Shown piece by piece: positions 35,886-50,164 of a stretch of DNA of 64,000 nucleotides. Position 1 is the first letter of the stretch. Every line of letters begins with the position of its first letter. A program made the translations under genes and the position numbers. The notes beneath the pieces are model-generated. The model did not search any database and was not told the origin of the DNA. It saw only the letters and a list, made by a program, of their open reading frames with translations. This DNA is from Diphasiastrum complanatum (Eukaryota > Streptophyta > Lycopodiopsida > Lycopodiales > Lycopodiaceae): contig CM055107.1 of the NCBI GenBank assembly GCA_029204225.1, positions 3,788,706-3,852,705 on the forward strand, in the 5' to 3' direction.

Positions 35886-36560
35886 TCTGTTCTTTTCCCT
35901 TGAGATCGATAAACTGATCTTCAATGAAGATGACATCCCGGCTAGTGAATATCTTCGACTCGATAGGATCAAACAACTTGTAAGTTTAATCTGAAGTAGT
36001 GTAGCTGATGAAAATACATTTGATACTCTGGAAGTCGAGCTTCTTCCTGAGATCATGAGGAATCTGCGCATAAGCAGTACATCCAAAAACTCGTAAGTTT
36101 GATAAAAAAAGGTTTGGTACCAGTCCAAACTTCGAATGGTGTTTCGTTTGAGAGATCTTTAGTAGGACATCTAATCTCATTAGCAAAACATTTCTCAATC
36201 ACTATGGAGCTACTGTCATACCATCCTGAGGAATTGAGCAGTAGCCTCTAAAGCATAGAGGGATGACTGTTGAGAGCTAATTATCACCTATGCTGCAACC
36301 TCTATTATAAATCTGACCATCGCTATGCTTGCTGCACTCTTCATAGTTGTTGAAGGACTAACTACTCTATGCATTCTGGTCGTTGGCCCACGACTACTTC
36401 CAGCGCTCTACATGACCTCCATCTCTGCTGCATAAACTTTGTTGACAACTCCAAGAAAATTAGCTAAAGACTTTTTCTTGATCAAGACTGAGATTTCCCT
36501 AGTCAAAGGATCAGTGACTTCGATTCGGCATTGATGGTACATGTTACATCTTTATGACTT
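35886..36560 (-). pseudogene. Copia integrase C-terminal fragment fused to gypsy
   Basis: The minus frames give LSNLRVFGCTAYAQIPHDLR and DFQSIKCIFISYT, then TYKLFDPIESKI and TSRDVIF. This is the copia region between the integrase core and RT. It joins gypsy integrase at about 35885 without an intervening LTR. The portion above 36200 is probably further copia sequence but is not readable. Confidence 0.8.
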
Positions 36561-38700
36561 GCAAATTACACTGTTCACGTAAAATTGCATGTGTATAGTC
36601 TCCTTCGTTTTATCAAGAGTGAGTATTTTCATTTCTTAAAAGTTTAGATGTTTTTGATTACTAAGGGAAAAAGTTTTTCTTATTTATAACGAAAGAAAAA
36701 AAAGCATAAAACACAAAAGAAAAAAAAAAGGAAAAAATTTAGTATGTGTTATTTCTGAAGATGGATAAAACGTTATACAGTGCATTTTACATTTTTGCTA
36801 GAACGTCCTTTGTTTAAGATAATTGTATGTTTAGTTGTAAAACAATGAATTTTGGATGGATATCTATAATTAGAAGTGTGAATTGTTGTGTATCTTACTT
36901 ATATGAAAAGGCTACTTGTGAATATTATAAATTATTTTGAAGGAAGTGCATAATACATAATGTCGATCAAAAAGTATAAAGCCTGTAAGCTGTAATGTTT
37001 TGTATATACATGTATAACTAATTTGTTAGAGCTAACTCTTTTGGAATATAGAGAGTTGGTTATCTAATTGTCTATGCGAGGTGGAATATCCCCTATAGCT
37101 TGGAATCAACCCCATAAATTTTTCATATAGGTGGACTTGATGACACTTGTCGGAGTATACAAGTAACATTTTGTTCCTTTTTATTTTTGTGTTTTTTTAT
37201 TCAATCACACCCTCCTTGGAAAACACAAGAGTGAGATGATTGAGTTCATCCTATACATAGACTCCCAAGCGATCTTAGACATTTTACAAGTCACAAATGT
37301 ATGAAATGACCGAAAATATCTCAAAAACCTTTTATTAGTCGTCTGTTATCACTTAAGTACTCACTTACTATGATGGAATAAATCTCGAAAGTGAAAGCTT
37401 GATAAAAATGGAAGAATCATTGTACTCATGACCAAACTCGCTATAATATCTCTTGAATAAATGACATTTTACAAACATGAGATGCAATAGTGAGAAGAAT
37501 TAGACATCATGATACGAACTAAAGTGACAGTTCAAAACAACTTTGTGTGTGACAAACGAGACCTTTGCTCATAGGTGGATATTGTCTATGAGATGTTTAG
37601 ACCAGATTTACCACTTGGTCGAAATATTCCCTATGCACAATCACCATACTTGAGTATCATAATACTTGTTGGGCAGAAAATTACTTACATCCAACGAATT
37701 GTGTCGATCCTTGGTGCATAACATCTAGGAGAGATCCTTAGATCCCATGAACCGTTTATTCTACCTATCCTGGACTACAAACGAATAATAGATATAACCA
37801 TTTTAGTACTCTTCTAAATCAATCTCTATCATTTCTGAAGGTTCAGTTAGTACTTGGTTTTTCAAAAACATTTTATACTCTACCGACCTTGTATCTAGAA
37901 TCTAATAAGGTGATGGAAAACTTTGAGAAACTGATGAATGATCTCCTTGCAATCATACCTTTGAGAGCCTGGAAAACTCTCATTGATTGGGGAGTACGGG
38001 GTGATTAGGATGGCCCCATGGTTGGAAGTGGTAAGAGACCCTAGTCACTCGCGTAACGGTAGTGTGGGCCCTTTCCCTCGCTGGGGCTTTGTGGTGGGAC
38101 CAATTCCCTGTCACAAATTTTCCTAACACTTAGATTCAAGGGCTTCATTCTTCAAATTAGCTTTATGAAGTTGTTGGTTTGTTTCTTGGATTTGTTGGTA
38201 GAAAATTTGTAGTGCTTGTGCCACACTATCAGGTTTAGATAAATCAAAGGTATAATTAGAGGTTGATTAATCCATGGGAGTGTCTTGATCATGATCCTGG
38301 TTTTCAAAGCATCAACAAAGAAAGTAAGATTAGAAAAAGACAATTACAAGCTCGTTCCAAGCTCCATATGCTTAAATCCCAAAAAAAGTTCAAAACTTTT
38401 AGATTCAATCTTATGAAAATGACTCAAAACCCATCCAAGTTTTCATTTACATGTTGATTCTCTCTTTTAGTTTTCCATAACATCACTCATAATGAACCAT
38501 TACTGAATTTGGTGGCAAATTTCCATTTACATTATCAAAATTTTAAGATGATTTCATCTATGTTTGTAGTAATGTGGAATGGAAAACTAACCTTTGTTTT
38601 GATAGGAGTTGCTAGCAAATTCTTTCTCTTTCTTCTTTAATTTCAAAAGTTAAAAAGTGAATGAATTTACAATCCTTTAACCAAAACAATTTTCTCTGTA
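36561..38700. other. No gene recognised
   Basis: AT-rich sequence without a supported frame. It might include remains of LTRs, but no matching pair was found. Confidence 0.35.
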
Positions 38701-39010
38701 AAGTAAAATCAAGTTCCCTTCACAAAAACCAGAATTTTTTGGCCTATTTTCACTTATCCAAGGTTCAAATAGACTAAAAATCAGATTTGAAGTTTTTTGA
38801 AGTTTTGTGAAGGTCACTGAAGTTATGTGAAAGTCACTAAAGTTTTGTGAAAAAACAAAATTTCAAAATGATGGGTAAAACAATTTTTTCATTACATGTA
38901 AAATCAACCCTTCACAAAAACCAGAATTTTTGGCCTATTTTCACTAATCAAAGGTTCAAATAGACTAAAAATCAGATTTGAAATTTTCTAAAGTTTGTGA
39001 AGGTTACTAA
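38700..39010. repeat. 192-bp tandem duplication with AAGTTTTGTGAA words
   Basis: CCTTCACAAAAACCAGAATT begins at 38717 and again at 38909, each followed by TTGGCCTATTTTCACT and TTCAAATAGACTAAAAATCA. Between them, GAAGT-TTTGTGAA/GGTCACTGAAG units are reiterated with variation. Confidence 0.85.
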
Positions 39011-39629
39011 AGTTCATGAAGGTCGCTAAATTTCTATGAAAGAAATAGAATTTGAAAATGAAGGGTAGCTTTGGCCTAAGATGGATTGATTCCTCACTAA
39101 AGTTTAGTGTGTAAACAACACCAATCTTCCAAACTACCTTTACATTTAGTAACTTCACTTTAGGCACAAACTAGACTTCAAAAATAAATTTTGAAAGTTG
39201 AAGTTGGGCTCTTATTGGCTGGGCCCACAGATTTGGACAGCCAACAAAAGATCAAACTTTTACTTCTCTACATCAAAACAAGAAATTTCCCATCTCTACT
39301 TTCATGAAACACCTCTAAATTCACCTACTTTTCAACTTGCAATTAATTCTACCTATCAAATTGATAATGTGGGCATGCTGGCTATTCTATTCTCAGCTTA
39401 AAAAGCTTTTCAAAAATAGAAAAAACAGCACCTATAGTGAAGCCTACCAATGTCTAGAAGCTAGAATTGGTGCGACTTCTACCAACACAATCACAAAAAA
39501 TTTGATGATAGATTTTTATGCCACAAAAAAGAGAGGTTTAGAGTTGCCATTCACACTTTGGAAGAGGCTCTGATACCACTTTCACAACTAAGAAGAGTAT
39601 CCCACACAATCTCGCAGACAAGCATCAAG
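39011..39629. other. No gene recognised
   Basis: AT-rich sequence with short frames only, leading up to the CT tracts. Confidence 0.35.
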
Positions 39630-39738
<109 letters not shown>

Positions 39739-39791
39739 GCACATCAGACATCCAGTGCTCTCTCTCCCTCTCTTCTCCTGCAGACAAGCAA

Positions 39792-39912
<121 letters not shown>

Positions 39913-40022
39913 CCAACAGTCTCAAACTAAAAAAAAATGAAGAAAATTTTTGGGGCCCTATATTATGCAAAATAATATAGGGCGTTCTTAGATACATTTC
40001 ATCCACTAAGAACTTTGGCATT

Positions 40023-40300
40023 TTGTATAGAGGGACTAATCTTGAGTCAAGAGCCTATAGTGACTCGAATTTTGCAGGTGACAAAGTGGATAGGAAATCA
40101 ACAAGTGCCTTTGCCACTTTTCTATGTGATGGAGTAGTATCATGGCTTTCCAAAAAGCAAGATACCATCTCCTTATCTTCCATAGAATTTGAGTACAAGG
40201 CCTTGACATTAACATGCAAGGAGGTCTTGTGGCTCAAAAGGCTATTGATTATTACATGATGATTTAGCTTGATCTTGTAGGAATGATTTGAAGACGCATT
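40023..40300 (+). pseudogene. Copia RNase H fragment
   Basis: The frame at 40050-40259 reads RAYSDSNFAGDKVDRKSTSA, then FLCDGVVSWLSKKQDTISLS, then IEFEYKALTLTCKEVLWLKR. This is the hallmark order of copia RNase H (SD-D-AG, K-S-T-S, W-S-K-Q, S-x-E-x-E-Y). It is open over about 70 codons, and no other pol domain is adjacent. Confidence 0.92.
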
Positions 40301-40309
40301 TATGTGCAT

Positions 40310-41585
40310 ATGATTGCTTTTGGTTCAGGTTGGTGAATCTTATATCCTTGTGAAGTTGAGATCAAGGAGGAGGCAATTCTAAATCCAATTTTTATGCAAA
40401 TTCAAGGTAGTTTCCATTCTTGTTAACACTAATAGATTTGATTTGGCTTAAGATCAGGTAGGATCTTATTGAGAGGTCAAGTTTTGGGCTTTCTCAAGTC
40501 CCTAGGAAGTGGGATAGCTAATCTTTCAATCATATGCTTGTCTTTGCTCGACGAGAGTTTTGAATTGGCATCATTTGTATGTTGCAGATGTTGTAGATTT
40601 GTCTGCTCCACGAAGTGCTTCAATTGAGAACTAGAGCAAGTTCAGATCGATCAATCGAGTGGGAAGGAGGTCTTGAAGCGTGGATGGGAAAAGTGACTTG
40701 AATCTTCAAGATGAATTATATGGTGGAACATGGGGGAAGGAATGGGTGTGGACAAGAGATGATAGGGATCTTGTGTGTTGTGTTATATTTGTTCATAACC
40801 AATGCTCAGTGTACAATTTTTTCAAAGAGTCATCGTTGTTTGCCTTTGAAAATGATATTTTCCCTCAAGGTCGTGGATCCATAATTCCATTCTCTAATTG
40901 ACTTGGAATTTCTTTCATATGGCAACTTTTGAACTTTGTTGAAGTAGTTGGCATGGATATACAGCTGGAAAAGCGTGGATTTTGTATCGCTTACGTAAAA
41001 CTAACTGTTTATTGAACGTGATTGTATTTTTATTTTTATTTTTGAAACCTTCCATCTTGTTGGGAAGACAAATCTTTTGTTGGATAATATTGGCAGCCAG
41101 ATAATGTGCTCCATTTGTTTCCAAATAGAACATTTGTTGCGAAGTCCCCTTAACTGCGTTTCTCCAATCTGTATGTTGTGTCTTGGGAGTCCACTCATAA
41201 GAAAATACTGCCTGGAAGCTTGTGCGAGTGGTCTTTGGCTTGTGTCTTATGAGTAGTGATGTTTTCTCACATTTGAATTGTGCTTTGGGGTTGCACAACA
41301 TCGCTTGTGAAGATATTTTGTGTTGGCCGCACACCAGTAGATAATATTTGATGGAGTACGGTGATAATGGCGGTGCACAAGATAGTGTTGTTGTGTGATC
41401 TTTCCGACTCTGTACAACAATTGAATGTTTTGGAATAGAAACTGAAAGTTACGCTTGAGTACTTTAAAGATTCTTTGACTGACAGACATGCAAGAAAAAA
41501 ACATAACATAAAAGGGTGTAAAAAGAAAAGTAAAAAGCTGAGCAAACTAAAAGAACATGGTCACAAAACGACATAGGTTACGGAC
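40310..41585. other. No gene recognised
   Basis: Frames at 40680-40901 (+) and 40915-41545 (-) carry no recognised motif. The stretch may be untranslated parts of neighbouring retroelements. Confidence 0.35.
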
Positions 41586-41589
41586 TTAC

Positions 41590-42870
41590 AAACACATACT
41601 CAAACTCACATAACAAACGTCAATCAATAAATCTCCCAGAAGTAGCACAATTGTGTTAGAGCAAGCGTGAAGGGCAATCTTTAACATGGTGTTCAATGCC
41701 ACAATTTTCACAAGCTGGTGGAAGACAAAGTTTGTCTGGGCAACAAATACTAGGATGTTTACCTGCACAGATAAAGCATCTGCATATTGTGAAAAATTGT
41801 TGCGTCGCAAACACAGCTTGGTTTGGATCGTAGATCGGGACATTAGATCATACAGATAATATACCACCGGTCAGAGGAGTATCTTGGTGGAGTAGTGTCG
41901 TCCACAAAATAAGCTGCTGGACCTATGGAATTTGGATCAAAAAAATGCACAGCTGGTTGTGAAACAGATTGATTAATGACAAACTGTTGGCGTGGTTGGT
42001 ACTGGTTTGGTGCAGTTGGTCATGGTTGGTACACTCTGGTCATGGCATGGGCTGTTGTGAAGGGTAGGGGTGGTATGTTTGATACATGGGTGTGTTCTCA
42101 GTTGAGGGCATTCATTAGCAGTGTGATTCTACGAACAAATAAGACACCAACCATTTTCTCTTGTTGAAAAAGGCTTATCAGCAATATTTTTCATAGCGTT
42201 TTGGAAATCAGTAGTTAGTTTGTCCATGTGAGTTTGTTGAGCTTTCTGCCAAGTTTTCATTTGATGTAAAAGTTTTGAAGATTGGGCTGTATTCTCAATT
42301 TTCTGGTTGTGAAGATGTTTAGGGAGTTTGGATTTCTTGTCACGGTAATCAAAGTCCTCATCGGACCCCTCGTCTTCTTCGTGAATGGCATTAGTCATTA
42401 CATCCTTAAGTTGACCATAAAGGTCAACTAGTTTCAGTTCTTGGCGGATAGTTTTAGGGAGTCCAATCAAGAACAATTTGATGGCCATTCATTCGGTGAT
42501 ATTCTCATCACACATTCTACCTTGAGACGTTTAAAACATTCAATGTAGCTTCTTACAGGCTCTTCGCGACACATCTTGATATTTGTTATTTGGATGAATG
42601 GGCTTAGAGTCAGTTTAGAAGACTTGAAACACTTGATAAGAGCATCTTTGAGGGATTCCAAGAAACAAGATCAAAAGCTTCTAGATTGAGATACCACTCT
42701 TTGGCGATTCCATAGAGTACCATAGGAAATAGTCTGAGCTTTTCAGTTTCAGAGGTGTCTCCATAGAAGCGACATGCATTATTAAAGTCTTAAAGAAATC
42801 TAACTGGGTCAGATTCTCCATCTCGTACTTTGGTGCAACAATGCATGGGATTCTGCATTCTACGCGTGGA
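41590..42870 (-). pseudogene. Gypsy-type gag with zinc knuckles
   Basis: Minus frames from about 42870 read VECRIPCIVAPKYE. At 42661-42467 ESLKDALIKCFKSSKL follows, then EEPVRSYIECFKRLKV and ISPNEW, the retrotransposon gag core. At 42488-42129 LFLIGLPKTIRQELK leads into a charged linker. Near 41740-41650 a Cys-rich end reads CAGKHPSICCPDKLC and CENCGIEHHVKDC (a CCHC knuckle). Frameshifts separate the parts, and no protease or RT follows. Confidence 0.75.
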
Positions 42871-42989
42871 GGTGCATGATTAGAAGATTCAGCACAATCT
42901 CATGACATGATGCAGAATGAGAAACAAAATAGTAGTATAGATGATCAGTACAGTACTGTATTTGTTGCAAAATAGTGAATTTGGGCAAG

Positions 42990-43470
42990 AATCTATACCT
43001 TTTTGGAGTAACAGAATTTGCAGACAAGAGTAGAACTCACAAACAGGCTGTTGAATCAGAATACTATACTTGCGGATTCAGATAGGAAATTTTCACTGAG
43101 AAAAGACTGTTTTTTTTTTAAAAGAATTCGTCAGATTCCGTCTAGACTTCGAACGATTTCATAGTATGGTCGACGATTTCTGATAAGGAGTTTTCACTAA
43201 CAAAATATTGAATTTTTAATTTTTTTTGAATTTTTTCAAAGGACAGAATTCGCAGAGGATGTATAGAAATCATTCAGACTGTGAGCGATTTCATGGTATG
43301 GTCCACGATTTCTGATACTGAAGTTTTTTTTTTAGAATTCGCCAGAAATCGTTCAGACTTCGGACGATTTCATGGTGTGGTCGACGATTTTTGATAAAGA
43401 GTTTTCACTGACCAAAGTGGCCGAAGTCATTGAAGTGGCCGAAGTCACCGAAGTGCCCGAAGTCTTTGAA
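42990..43470. repeat. Array of diverged repeats around GACGATTTCTGATA, then GAAGTGGCC units
   Basis: At least three units contain GCGATTTCAT-type words, then GGTATGGTC-ACGATTT and TGATA, and a TTTTCACTGA end (near 43150, 43290 and 43365). A fourth weaker unit is near 43050. At 43410-43470 a 12-15 bp motif, GAAGTGGCCGAAGTC, is reiterated four times with changes. It sits just upstream (on the - strand) of gypsy gag and may be that element's leader. Confidence 0.7.
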
Positions 43471-45990
<2,520 letters not shown>

Positions 45991-45992
45991 AG

Positions 45993-47600
45993 TTGTATCA
46001 ATCAAGTATCAAGACATTTTTTACTTGTTATAGTTCGAATTGTGAAGTTTATCAGCTGTACAATCTTAAAAATGGTAGGACCTTGATAAGAAGATATGTT
46101 GTCTTCATCAAAAATCAATTCTTGGTCAAAGATAAGAAAAAGATTGAAATTCCATTAGATAGCTTCAAAACTGGGAGAGAAGAGCAAATTTTGAACTTTA
46201 AGTAGATTTTGAACCTATAGCCACATTCAAACTCCCAATGAATTTTGAATAGGATTAGAAATTAGATTATCCATCAAGTCAAATTTCAAGTGACTTAAAA
46301 AATTGGAACCAAAATATGACCTCCAATCTATACTTGAAGTCAACAAGACTTCAACAACCAAAGGTTTATGGACTAATATCAAAGAGTCGATTTCAGTCTA
46401 AAACAAATAGTGAGTGGAACCTTGAGACAATGGAAGAAAGCAATGAATAAAGAAATTAGTTCCTCAACATAAGATTGAACCTAGACCTTGACAAATATTT
46501 TTGTAAATGGCTTTTTAAATTAAATTAAAATTGTAGAATATTTTTGATAGATGCAAGGCCCAACAAGGGATATAGTCAAATTCATGAAATTGACCATCAA
46601 GAAACTTACAATTCCCTATTAAGTTGGTCTCTATTCATATTATTATGAAAATTGCAATAACAAATGATTTAGATGTACTCAAATGGTTGTATAAATAGCA
46701 TTCTTAGATGGAAACCTCAATGAAGAAGGTTTGTATTGACCAAACATATTTGTTGTTGTAGGCCAAGAAGACAAGGTATGCAAACTTGTGAAAGCACTTT
46801 ATAGATTAAAGCAATCTCCTCTGGCCTAGCCCAATGCAATAGTGCCATGGATGAATATATATTTTGTGAAGAAAGGCTTCAAGTTGAATATTGCTAATTT
46901 GAACACTTGTTATAAATATGAAGGTGTGTTCTAAATTATTATTGGTCTCTATGTAGATGATGTAATTCTTTTGAGTTACTATTGAATGTCAAATAATAAA
47001 TGTCGTGATGACAAAATCATAAGATAACTCTTTTTTTTTTTGTATATTCAAATTTTTTTATTTATTTTTCTCCTCAACCAACAATATTTAGAAGGCATAT
47101 AATATGAAAATTTGTATGTCTATCAAATCTTCAATGGAATCTCATCATGATTTCTTTTGATAATCTGTCCATAAAATGATAAAAAAGTAGCCAAAAATGA
47201 AGAACATAGCTTACAAGTTCTTGCTAAATTCTCAATGGTATGCACAAGGCCAAATATATATTCTAATCAATAACTTAACTCAATTTTTATCAAATCTTGT
47301 ACAAATTCCTTTGAAGTCCTTGAAAAGGATTGTTAGACAACCTTTGTTGTATGGCAAACAATTTAGCAATCCATTGGAATAATTTGTATACAAAAATGCA
47401 TAATGGGGAGGAGTCAAAGACACTAGAAAAGTGACTTATGGTATTACTTTCATGATATGATTTGATTCTATTTCATGGCTAAGTACGAAAAGTAAATACA
47501 AATAGCGAATAAAGCACCGATTAGTTACAATGTTGTTAGAGATCAAGATCAATCAAGAACATGGCCACAATTAGTTACAACAATGGAGTCAATCCGAGGA
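45993..47600 (+). pseudogene. Copia pol remnant: integrase end, RT, RNase H
   Basis: The integrase-RT linker reads CYSSNCEVYQLYNLKNGRTL, then RRYVVF (46040-46120). RT follows with IAFLDGNLNEEGLY near 46700 and DKVCKLVKALYRLKQSPLA near 46770. GLYVDDVILL is near 46955, the catalytic YVDD intact. RNase H traces (WGGVKDTRKVTYGITF) lie near 47405-47455. There are multiple stops. The element is degraded and no LTR was found. Confidence 0.85.
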
Positions 47601-48241
47601 TTACTTGGAAAAATTGCAACAAGGAACATTATTCACACACAAATTGAAGATTTTAGGGCATCGACAAACAAGGATGTATGCTTAACTTACAGTACAAGAT
47701 AAATGTGATGCCCAAGAATGGAGTTTTTTTTTTGTAACATTGAGTGTGAGTTTATGTACAAGATGCACAAGCTGACCTGTAAACACTGGAAGAATTTTGC
47801 CTACTCCGAGGAGAATTTCTTTCCATCATCACTACATCCTCCCCCAGGCATGTCTTGTCTAAAGCATCTGCTTTTATCCAGCATGAGCTCAAAACCATGG
47901 ATAGGCTTCCATGAATGAAATAAGTGCAGCTTTGTAGCTCAGTCTACATTGCACAAGGCCTTCTCTTTGAGCTTCCGAGCACAAAAAGACGAGTCTTGAA
48001 GGCCTTGCCGACTCATCATAGTTTCTCATTAGAGAAGAGAAACACAGCAAAGATCCCCTTGATTATCTGGACAAGAGTGTTGAAATGTTGGAAGTCTGGT
48101 CCAGCAAGTAGAAGGAAGTTTTCGATATCTTGTAACAAGCTGAAGAATTATACGATCCAGGTCCCATATTTTCTGCATATAGTACAAATGTGAGGTACTG
48201 GAGGCATTGCTCCAGCAGCAACAGGGAATGATGGGTAAAGC
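47601..48241. other. DUF1677 gene 3' flank, no other gene seen
   Basis: Short frames only. The region next to 48241 should contain the 3' UTR of the minus-strand gene. Confidence 0.4.
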
Positions 48242-48724
48242 CTAGGAATAGTTGCCCCCTATTGCAGGAAGGCAGCTGGAGCTGCGAGTGATCGCTCCTG
48301 GCGTGGGTATTCTTTTGCTGCTCTGAATTCTTCTCAGAAAAAGCTGTCTCATGGCAGCTGCTGCAGTGGCCACATGCACAGCAGGATCTTCTCGAACCGT
48401 GCAGTTGAATTGCAAACAGACTGTCATATGTGTGTGCAGGGCATCCTCCACAGAAGCCACTGGATCCTTTGTTCTCATGCGGCAATGGTCCTCCTTCACT
48501 GCCTCTGCACACAGACCGCATATGAAGTGGCTGCAGAACACCCCACGAACACGCTCTACGTAGGCCTGCGTGCATTCTTCCAGCAGTCCACAGCACTCAC
48601 ACTTGGCATGATCTGCCTCTGCCATGCCGATACCTCTTGCAACATCCCCAGCTGCTGCTGCTGTAGGAATGAGCTTAGTATCAGAGGAGCATCTAAAGAG
48701 TCCATCCTCAGAAGAAGCAACCAT
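48242..48724 (-). CDS. DUF1677 family plant protein, single exon, 160 aa
   Basis: The start is the only ATG in frame, at 48724 (MVASSEDGLF); the frame extends upstream but without an ATG. The family core lies at residues 41-105: KCECCGLLEECTQAYVERVR, then FICGLCAEAVKED, then EDALHTHMTVCLQF. The paired CxCCG and CGLC cysteines with the Glu-Ala-Val-Lys helix are the signature of plant DUF1677 proteins, whose molecular role is not established; a metal-binding fold is plausible from the Cys/His pattern. Low-complexity flanks (Ala-rich, Ser/Arg-rich tail) are usual for the family. No signal peptide or membrane segment is seen. The frame is undamaged despite retroelements on both sides. A tandem repeat array lies immediately upstream. 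Confidence 0.93.
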   Translation of the reverse strand: MVASSEDGLFRCSSDTKLIPTAAAAGDVARGIGMAEADHAKCECCGLLEECTQAYVERVRGVFCSHFICGLCAEAVKEDHCRMRTKDPVASVEDALHTHMTVCLQFNCTVREDPAVHVATAAAAMRQLFLRRIQSSKRIPTPGAITRSSSCLPAIGGNYS

Positions 48725-48731
48725 GTTTGTA

Positions 48732-49480
48732 GTTTGAGGCAATGCGAACCCAGCTGCTTGGAGAACCAATTGTGAAACAGAACTGGTTGCAGCTTTCAAA
48801 CAAGCTATTGCTATACTTAGTCTTCTGTAAGCTATTGCTGTGCTTAGTCTTCTGACTCTTCTGCTCCTCAGCTGCAGATATGATCATGCAGTCAGAGCTC
48901 ACCTGCGATCACTCTCCTGACTACTGTGAGAAAGTACAACCAGCTGCCTTGTTTGCATTTGGCAAACAGAATTGCGATCGGCTTTCAGATCAACATGTTG
49001 CTCTGCTAGTTCTTCTGTTTCTGAGCTGCAGTAACAATAAAGCATGCAAAGCTCAAAACGGCTGACTCTTGTATTACTGCCGTGAGAAAATGCAAAACCA
49101 GCAGCTTTGTGAGCAATTGGCAAACATAATTGCTCTCAGCTTATTGCAGGACCTAGTCCTCTGTTTCTAAGCTGCAGTGATCAAGCAGTCAGAGCTCACA
49201 GGACTCACTCTTTTCCTATTACTCCTGTAAGAAATTGCGAAACCAGCTCCTTTGTGAACAATTGACAAACAAAGTTACTCTCACTGCTCAGCTTCCGAGA
49301 CAATCTATTGCTATGCTTAGCCCTCTATTTCCGAACTGCAGTGATGATCAAGATTCAAGCAGCCAGACCTCACATGGGCTCATTCTTCTACTACAGATGC
49401 TAAGCTTACCGACAATATATTACTTTGCTAGCTCTGTTTCTCAGAAAGTACTGAGACACATGATGCTTCAGACTTGCCGG
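48732..49480. repeat. Tandem array of 143-174 bp units upstream of the DUF1677 start
   Basis: Four to five diverged units carry, in order, GAGCTCAC-like, then (T)GAGAAA-TGCAAAACCAGC, then TTTGTGAGCAATTGGCAAAC, then CTGTTTCTGAGCTGCAGT. The GAGCTC-type anchors are at 48895, 49049, 49192 and 49366. The first unit ends only about 8 bp from the ATG on the gene's upstream side, so the array covers the presumed 5' UTR and promoter. Confidence 0.85.
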
Positions 49481-49670
49481 TGGTACTAAGCAGATGGCAT
49501 CCAACAACCCCATCGCATTCTAGAATCTACGCCGACTGCTCCTTAGTCCACTCAATGATAAGCCTCATTTCCCTCGTTCATTGCTAGTCTATGCCAGGCA
49601 GGACGCCACTCACACTAGTAGGCGGCCCCCATTCACATGACATCTGATCTAGATCTCATTAGATACATAC

Positions 49671-49673
<3 letters not shown>

Positions 49674-49725
<52 letters not shown>
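49674..49725 (+). repeat. (CT)n microsatellite
   Basis: 52 bp of CT repeat, about 0.95 kb upstream of the DUF1677 start. Confidence 0.97.
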
Positions 49726-49728
<3 letters not shown>

Positions 49729-49802
49729 CCCTGCTTTTTTTTTTAAGAAATAGAGAGTTAAGCTTTAGTTACGTTCTCTCATTATGGCTATTTTTCATCT
49801 CC

Positions 49803-49828
49803 AAACCCTAATCCCTAAAAAACCCTAA
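49803..49828 (+). promoter_or_regulatory. Two telo-box motifs before a CT-rich leader, no gene following
   Basis: AAACCCTAA occurs at 49803-49811 and 49820-49828. A (CT)n tract and a C/T-rich stretch resembling a plant 5' UTR follow. The retroelement domain begins near 50165, before any recognisable coding exon. It may be an orphaned promoter, but the assignment is tentative. Confidence 0.35.
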
Positions 49829-49850
49829 GAATTCAAAAATTACTCTTTCA

Positions 49851-49854
<4 letters not shown>

Positions 49855-49907
<53 letters not shown>
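49855..49907 (+). repeat. (CT)n microsatellite in the presumed leader
   Basis: 53 bp of perfect CT repeat within a longer C/T-rich strand. Confidence 0.97.
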
Positions 49908-49909
<2 letters not shown>

Positions 49910-50164
49910 TACAGCTCCAGCTCCGCTCCGGATCTTGCAGACGAGAGATGCTGCCTTGTCTCCACATTCCCAGTTCTTTCAACTTCTCTTGTTCATAAAC
50001 CTATCTTCCCAACCACTTGTCTTTCCAAGATTCTACTATCAGATTCCCAAGATCTGATTTCCAAATTTAAAATTCCACTTCTAAATTTCTCACTTCTACA
50101 ATCCCAAACTTTATATCTTTTCTACTTTCCCAAGTTTATTCCCAGATCCACACTCTCCACCCCC

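Noticed and set aside
48725-48799. Longer DUF1677 N-terminus starting at 48799
   Set aside because: The codon there is TTG, not ATG. The only ATG in frame is at 48724, and the upstream part belongs to the tandem repeat array.
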